Shown here: positions 5,935 through 6,080 of the stretch, piece by piece | Layout of the letters: each line of letters begins with the position of its first letter | Numbering within the stretch: position 1 is the first letter of the stretch | Assembly: GCA_947575425.1 (NCBI GenBank) | Contig: CANPNQ010000074.1 | Span: 1 to 6,080 of the forward strand | Length of the DNA stretch: 6,080 nucleotides | Direction of reading: 5' to 3' | Source: an uncultured Erysipelotrichaceae bacterium | GTDB taxonomy: Bacteria; Bacillota_I; Bacilli_A; Erysipelotrichales; Erysipelotrichaceae | The notes under the pieces: model-generated | What the model was told of the DNA's origin: nothing | Databases searched by the model: none | What the model saw: the letters and a program-made list of their open reading frames with translations, nothing else | Position numbers and translations under genes: made by a program

Positions 5935-5982
5935 TCAAGATTTCAAGGAAATCGGCTCGATCAAAGATAAGAACAATTTCAT
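5935..5982 (-). CDS. Candidate 15-residue mini-ORF with a strong ribosome binding site
   Basis: On the complement, AAGGAGGT (5998-5991) lies nine bases before ATG 5982. This is the best ribosome binding site in the window. The frame reads MKLFLSLIEPISLKS and stops at TGA. The first twelve residues are hydrophobic and loosely recall the start of Fst-type toxins (M-K, S-L-[IV], P-I), but the peptide is too short for a membrane span and may be a broken remnant. An overlapping GTG-started frame (5991 down to 5932, 19 residues) is an alternative but has poor spacing. No clear minus-strand promoter is seen up to base 6080. The case rests on the ribosome binding site and the antisense promoter. Confidence 0.3.
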   Translation of the reverse strand: MKLFLSLIEPISLKS

Positions 5983-6071
5983 GTTCTTTCACCTCCTTGT
6001 TAACCATTTTCCTAATTTCGTTCTTTGATTGAGTGTGAATGGAAAAGACCGCCCAGCAGGACGGTTTTTTT
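5937..6071 (+). ncRNA. Candidate structured small RNA or attenuator leader, antisense to a mini-ORF
   Basis: The predicted transcript of about 135 nt has three possible hairpins. GATTTC/GAAATC (5939-5944 with 5948-5953) has a three-base loop, AAGAAC/GTTCTT (5970-5975 with 5983-5988) follows, and the terminator closes it. A competing long-range pairing is also visible: ATCAAAG near 5960 with CTTTGAT near 6023. The RNA is complementary to the whole of the 15-codon minus-strand ORF at 5935-5982 and to its ribosome binding site. It could be an antisense regulator, or the leader of a gene past base 6080. I see no T-box, purine or other riboswitch core. Confidence 0.45.
6045..6071 (+). terminator. 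Intrinsic terminator at the end of the small transcript
   Basis: ACCGCCC (6048-6054) pairs with GGACGGT (6059-6065) across a four-base loop, with one C-A mismatch. Seven Ts (6065-6071) follow, and A residues before the stem can extend it by pairing with the Ts. On the complement the hairpin is followed by CTTTT, so it may also act weakly in the other direction. Confidence 0.75.
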
Positions 6072-6080
6072 ACGAGGGAA

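Overview
The window looks like chromosome from a low-to-moderate GC Gram-positive bacterium (Bacillota). The signs are strong AGGAGG-type ribosome binding sites, consensus TTGACA/TATAAT promoters with 17-base spacing, a CcpA-type cre site, a Bacillus-type pyrimidine-nucleoside phosphorylase and a PadR/HAAS membrane-protein operon. The gene mix and the modular secreted protein would suit a gut anaerobe of the Erysipelotrichia or Clostridia type. That placement is an impression, not a proof.

Layout. (1) Bases 1-1518 hold the end of a dihydrofolate reductase gene, then a complete pyrimidine-nucleoside phosphorylase gene 20 bases downstream, then a strong intrinsic terminator. This is a nucleotide/folate housekeeping pair. 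(2) Bases 1519-1744 are non-coding, with a second terminator-like hairpin and a consensus promoter carrying GTAC-containing repeats. (3) Bases 1745-3601 are a tight three-gene operon: a PadR-family repressor, a HAAS-domain polytopic membrane protein and a small membrane-anchored protein. Adjacent genes overlap, and the operon ends in an intrinsic terminator. It is probably autoregulated by PadR and probably acts at the cell envelope. (4) Bases 3602-3836 are AT-rich regulatory DNA: a long inverted repeat, two copies of TTGAAACGATA, a near-perfect promoter and a near-consensus cre site at the predicted transcription start. (5) Bases 3837-5390 encode the N-terminal part of a secreted modular protein: signal peptide, beta-sandwich module A, cadherin-like domain and module B. 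Module B stops short of its last strands.

(6) At about base 5390 the sequence changes character. From there to 5663 it reads as a gene on the opposite strand, with its own start and promoter, whose product resembles the receiver part of a response regulator and which lacks its 3' half. The two genes are joined tail to tail, both cut. The secreted protein's frame happens to stay open for about 100 foreign codons. A deletion, another rearrangement or an assembly misjoin are the main explanations. (7) Bases 5664-6080 contain no convincing large gene. They hold the promoter of the minus-strand fragment. They also hold a strong plus-strand promoter with a structured, terminated transcript of about 135 nt, which runs antisense to a 15-codon minus-strand ORF with an excellent ribosome binding site. 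That arrangement resembles a type I toxin-antitoxin locus or an antisense-RNA locus, and it is the best candidate here for something undescribed.
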